This document shows positions 60,253-64,000 of a stretch of 64,000 nucleotides of DNA, in pieces. A program made the translations under genes and the position numbers. The DNA lies in NCBI GenBank assembly GCA_025716815.1, contig JAIXMN010000011.1, positions 496,001 to 560,000 on the forward strand, read 5' to 3'. How positions within the stretch are numbered: the stretch's first letter is position 1; every line of letters begins with the position of its first letter. The notes beneath the pieces are model-generated. The model worked only from the letters and a program-made list of their open reading frames with translations, ran no database searches and was not told the DNA's origin. Origin of the DNA: Dichotomocladium elegans. Lineage: Eukaryota; Mucoromycota; Mucoromycetes; Mucorales; Lichtheimiaceae.

Positions 60253-61191
60253 AATAAAAGCTCGGCAAACTATTATCAACCGAGAAATCTTTTGTAAGTG
60301 CTTTTGATGAATGTTGTGTTCAGGAATTCAAAAAGACAGGGAGTTCCGAGAAAAGAGAAGAAATCCCCCTCTGTTGCTTCTTAATCAAGACCACGATGTA
60401 CTCATTCTAACACGACAAGGAAGTTGATTAAGCTTTTCCCCAGCGTCTAAGAGATGCTTAATTGTCTTTGCGATGACCACGTGTTGAATAAAACTACAGA
60501 AATAGAATGGCATGGTAGGCAACTCTTCAACCGTAGTCCAGCTCATTCACAGATGCGCTGATTACGTATTAATGTATGTAATACCCACCTTAATTCATAT
60601 CCGTTAAAGCGTACAAACCCCCTAGGGCAGGGCAGAAAAACCATTCTCTCGCCATTTTTTTGCTTGTTTATCTGTACTCTACACACATCCTATGGATGAA
60701 CTGGAGCTAGCGGTTGAGAAGTGGTCAACACAAAATATGTATTATGCATATGCGATTCCGCATTCCTATCCACTGCTTCCTTGACTTTCTATAAACACTT
60801 GGCAGTTGAGAAATCTGTTTCCTCATTGAACTGTAGTCTGACCCTCTTTTCAAATTCGCATCTGGCATGAAGGAAACCATCATTCGTTAGAGTTGCGATC
60901 CTACCTCTGAAACAACAAAACGGCCACATTCAACGGCTTTGTCGCAGCTCATGACGCGGACCTCTCACACTGGTCTCGCAAAACAACAGTTTCCTCACCA
61001 CAAGGTCACTTCTCTGCTGCGGATATGGGTACGACCGACCACAGAATCTAATCATTCCCTTGGCTTTTCAACTCTAGATCAGACGCTTTCTACTGGCACA
61101 AATGCGCGAGTGGCCAGTAATGAACTTGCAAGTAAGCAAGGACAATCAAGTGGAATGATGCCTTGCTCTTAGTATGCTTCTATTTCAGGAC

Positions 61192-61732
61192 GGAAAGTTT
61201 GATGACGACCATTGGCGGGCTCTTTGGGGCGAACTGAAAGAGTGGTAAACCAAATATCACAACCTCTTTATACTCTTCTTTTACCAATTGACACACGCAG
61301 AGAGCTACAATGCAGATCATCCGAAGGGAAACCGTCCGGGTTATGGAGACCACAGCAGAGCCAGTTAGAGCATTGCTCGTTGCGGGAGTCCAGGCCGACA
61401 CGGCTGTTCGACGCGAAGATAGAGCGGACGGACGAGGAAAGCGATGACAGAGCGGGTGCTGAGAGCCATGGGGTTTTTACGGCTGATTTGGTTAGTCTGT
61501 GCCGTATCTACACGAAGAAGGTGAGGACTGCAATACACATGGTATTTATCATGATCTAATACGTTTTGGCTAGGTGGTGCACGCGAAAGTCACTTCAGCC
61601 GAGGAAGAGATGCTAAGAGCCATGTCAAGAAAAAGGAAACCATCCATGAAAAACTTCTTTCTATGGCGTGCGAGCGTCTGTTACGAGACAAATTAGACAA
61701 GAATGGTGATTTGGACGGCAAGTAAGTAGCGA
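61192..61732 (+). pseudogene. Possible exons of an unidentified gene
   Basis: After an acceptor-like TTTCAG near 61190 come DGKFDDDHWRALWGELKEW and a donor GTAAACC. A second frame (about 61315-61520) ends in ADLVSLCRIYTKK^GTGAGG, and after GGCTAG a third carries KKKETIHEKLLSMACERLLR before GTAAGTAG near 61722. The splice-like borders are suggestive, but exon phases do not close into one open frame in my hands. Could be a decayed gene or an intact gene with introns I misplaced. Family unknown. Confidence 0.25.
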
Positions 61733-63500
61733 TATGAAGCTATTAAACAGACATTTTATGATCTGTTCTTCACGGCATTGAGACTTTTCCTGTCTATATC
61801 TCTAACCTGATTTCGCCTGCCTCTTTCCATGTGTTATTATTCATCCTTTCCCCAGACCATCTTGCTCGTGCGCAGATTCCCCACTGGTCTCAAACTGCAG
61901 GACTTGGTGAGACCGATCGACAGCGCTTTGCTGCTTTTTGGCAAACAGACCGTATTTATTCCAGAAATACGTATTAATATATTGTCTAATTTTTTTCTGC
62001 CAGTGGTAGTGATGTGGATATGCTATCATCCGACATACATATTGAGCTGTACAGACGATCACACGCCAGAAAACCCGATAGCGACACTTACATCATCCTG
62101 AAGATGCTGAAATATGCGTAAGGATGGAGGACTTTCATACATTATACCACGATTTGACGGGATGAGTTTTCTAGTATCGAGGAACTTCGCCGGTGGTCTC
62201 CACTGGACGACGATGTCTAATATAGGAAGGACAAATAAATTGCCGCGAAAGGAATTAACGTCCAAAGCTCCAGGTCATACGCTCCTTTTGCATTGACATG
62301 CATTTGAGCCCCTTTTAGGATGACATTGAGCACAATAATGATGATTTCAACGAATATCGATCTCGAAAGAGGTGCAATATACCTATTTAAGACGGTAGTC
62401 AGAAGATACTGCACCGGCCTGTAGTCGAAATGCATCATGTCAATATTGATACCGCGGCTGTCTGCTGTAGTGATACGCCTTATTCCAACCAAGCCAAATA
62501 ACAATAGCGACATACCTTATGGCCTAAGAAAAAAAAGAAGATACCGCATTTTCCATTAAGATGGTTATACCAAAATTGCCCATAATGGAACATCATTACA
62601 GCGACTGCTGTATCATCAGCCTTCAGGAGACAAGAAGAAAAGAGTGTTGTACTACAGGGTCCAGGTGCAGTTTCCCACAATGGTTTATTGGATTCGGGGA
62701 GACAACTCGCGTGCATTAGCAAATTAGTTATTAATCCATGCTTTACCGAAATTAAATCAGCCGTCAAGACGCGGACATTGACATAGTGATTTGCGAGTCA
62801 GCCGGAACACTGCAACAGACGATAGCAGCAATAAAGTATAACGTTACGTGTCATAGTATTTTGGAAATGCTTTGGATGAGTGTGGTATAATACAATGTCC
62901 AAGAACCATGTAAGGGAGAAAAGCAGAAAGTATTCAGCCTCCCCAAATGCGCATTATTTTTAGTAATTAAAACGTCCGCTCCATGCTTCTTCATCACATA
63001 ATACTGGACTTTGTCTTCTCAAACAAGTATTTTGTAGAATTTTTAGCCGGCCTATTGAACAAGAAACGACCTATAAAGCTTTCTTGAAATGATATTTTGT
63101 CGATTTGCTTTTCATTGCTGATATCCCATCTATTGATTAACGTGCACATGCTTAATTAACTACGCTCGGGAGAGGATAAAGGTTATAAAAAACAATAAAT
63201 ACGATATATGGGATGGTTCATAAACATCTCTCTTAATTCACAGATCGCCCGATTTCGTCATCTATTCATGTAGTGCTATTGATTTCTCAACCTGAAGTGG
63301 AAGGGAGCTGTATTTTCAGAGCGGTTCTGACAAAGAGATCGACCTCCTTGGTCGGGCCTTGAAGCTTCTATCATAATATAGGGCGCTTGTATCACCCTGT
63401 GCAGCCCGCGCGCGCGCAATGAAAAAGCTTCTAGAGGCACAAGGGTGTGAAGCAGTGTCCCCTTTCATTCCTTTTCTCTATCTATTTGAAATCAATCGCC

Positions 63501-64000
63501 ATGAAGTGGCAGCCACTGCCAAAGATCGCTCATGGCATTGCTATATATCCCTTCACTCCGTCCACTCAACAACCATCGTCAAACACATTACTCTCGACCT
63601 CGCGACCGACCACTGCCTATTCAGTCATTCAATCGCCTCTTCTATCGCCCGGCAATGATGCTGCCTCCATCTTCACCGCTACCTCATCCTCATCCACAGC
63701 AGTACAGGATGTCAATTCCACCAATCCTGCTGATTATGCGTGCCTAATTTCGCTTGAAGTTGGCGATGAGCTGTTCATCTTGGAACAACAAGGTCAATGG
63801 TATAGGGGTTATGTGTTTTCAGCACTGGAAGAAGGGAGGAAACCCAATACCGCCCCGATCGGATGCTTCCCGCGATCGCATGTACAAATCAAGGAGTATA
63901 TCGATTTGGACCCAGCCGAGACAAATGTCGCTGCTCTCCACCCAACCGACTCATTCATCGATGATAGCCCATTCTCCCCTACAGCTCCCTGGTCTCCACC
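63501..64000 (+). CDS. DOCK-family Rho GEF, N-terminal part
   Basis: Open from the ATG at 63501 to the window edge, 166 codons without intron; the gene continues beyond 64000. The start MKWQPLPKIAHGIAIYPF resembles the N-terminus of fungal DOCK proteins. A Ser/Thr/Pro-rich linker follows, then an SH3 domain at about 77-128: DYACLISLEVGDELFILEQQ, QWYRGYV and IGCFPRSHVQIKEY. DOCK proteins are guanine-nucleotide exchange factors for Rac/Cdc42 that work with ELMO at the cell cortex; the DHR1 and DHR2 domains would lie outside the window. The preceding C/G-rich leader includes a CGCGCGCG run. The SH3 assignment is firm; the DOCK assignment rests on N-terminal position and the overall pattern. Confidence 0.8.
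   Translation, partial: MKWQPLPKIAHGIAIYPFTPSTQQPSSNTLLSTSRPTTAYSVIQSPLLSPGNDAASIFTATSSSSTAVQDVNSTNPADYACLISLEVGDELFILEQQGQWYRGYVFSALEEGRKPNTAPIGCFPRSHVQIKEYIDLDPAETNVAALHPTDSFIDDSPFSPTAPWSP

Larger units (their letters stand above)
58468..63500. other. 5-kb interval with weak coding signals
   Basis: No confident gene. A 150-codon minus-strand frame lies at 58900-59352 (GGVLGGFGFFYSGLAYHICG). The second dispersed repeat copy is at 60119-60252. Possible exons of an unknown plus-strand gene are listed separately. The right part (62.3-63.4 kb) is AT-rich; CGCGCGCG just before 63420 lies in the DOCK leader. Confidence 0.45.

Noticed and set aside
62560..62625. Possible second pogo-like terminal repeat reading CAGCAGTCGCTGTAATGATG on the minus strand
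   Set aside because: No inverted partner found within the window, so the element cannot be supported.
1..64000. tRNA, rRNA or CRISPR features
   Set aside because: Scanned by eye for T-loop GGTTCRA-type patterns and spaced direct repeats on both strands; none convincing.

Overview
The window is nuclear DNA of a filamentous early-diverging fungus, most likely Mucoromycota (Mucorales-like). This is an inference from content: densely intron-split genes with short introns of about 55-150 nt, a CSL (CBF1/Su(H)-type) transcription factor, an MiT/TFE-like bHLH factor, a FANCJ-type Fe-S helicase, a receiver-domain cAMP phosphodiesterase, a Fanzor nuclease, and runs of CAG/CAA-coded Gln and CAT-coded His. 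No rRNA, tRNA or CRISPR array was recognised.

Layout. Positions 1-132 hold the 3' end of an unidentified plus-strand gene, followed by about 6 kb of AT-rich DNA without a confident gene. From 6.1 to 30.5 kb the window is gene-dense: bHLH factor (+, 6105-7396), Cnn_1N coiled-coil microtubule-organising protein (+, 9683-12992), pyruvate kinase (+, 13643-15810), a small four-pass claudin/SUR7-like membrane protein in six exons (+, 16123-17436), a low-complexity basic protein (+, 17902-19587), the tiny mitochondrial ATP synthase epsilon subunit (-, 20682-21076), FACT subunit SPT16 (-, 21316-25576) and a FANCJ/BRIP1-like helicase (-, 25789-30515). From 30.5 to 37.6 kb there are only protein-like fragments. 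From 37.6 to 45.7 kb two signalling genes converge: a REC-PDE cyclic-nucleotide phosphodiesterase (+, 37628-40713) and CSL (-, 41661-45741), with two GA microsatellites between them. A disordered acidic protein with short basic repeats lies at 48723-49782 (-).

From 51.5 to 60.3 kb the window becomes mobile-element territory: an apparently complete Fanzor (eukaryotic TnpB-like RNA-guided nuclease; -, 51625-53823, one 69-nt intron), a cluster of perfect hairpins just downstream of it that may be its guide-RNA scaffold, a 172-bp pogo/Tigger-like MITE with TA duplication, two head-to-head decayed transposase fragments, an imperfect palindrome and a dispersed repeat present twice. A membrane GNAT acetyltransferase (-, 57541-58467) sits inside this zone. 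The window ends with the SH3-bearing N-terminus of a DOCK-family GEF (+, 63501 onwards, runs off the edge).

How the genes relate: most are single housekeeping or regulatory genes, not an operon-like system. SPT16 and FANCJ are co-directional and both have a proposed GC-AG intron. The most unusual locus is the Fanzor with its hairpin-rich 3' flank. Splice sites were placed by eye from reading-frame continuity, GT/GC-AG borders and recall of family motifs; no alignment or transcript data were used.
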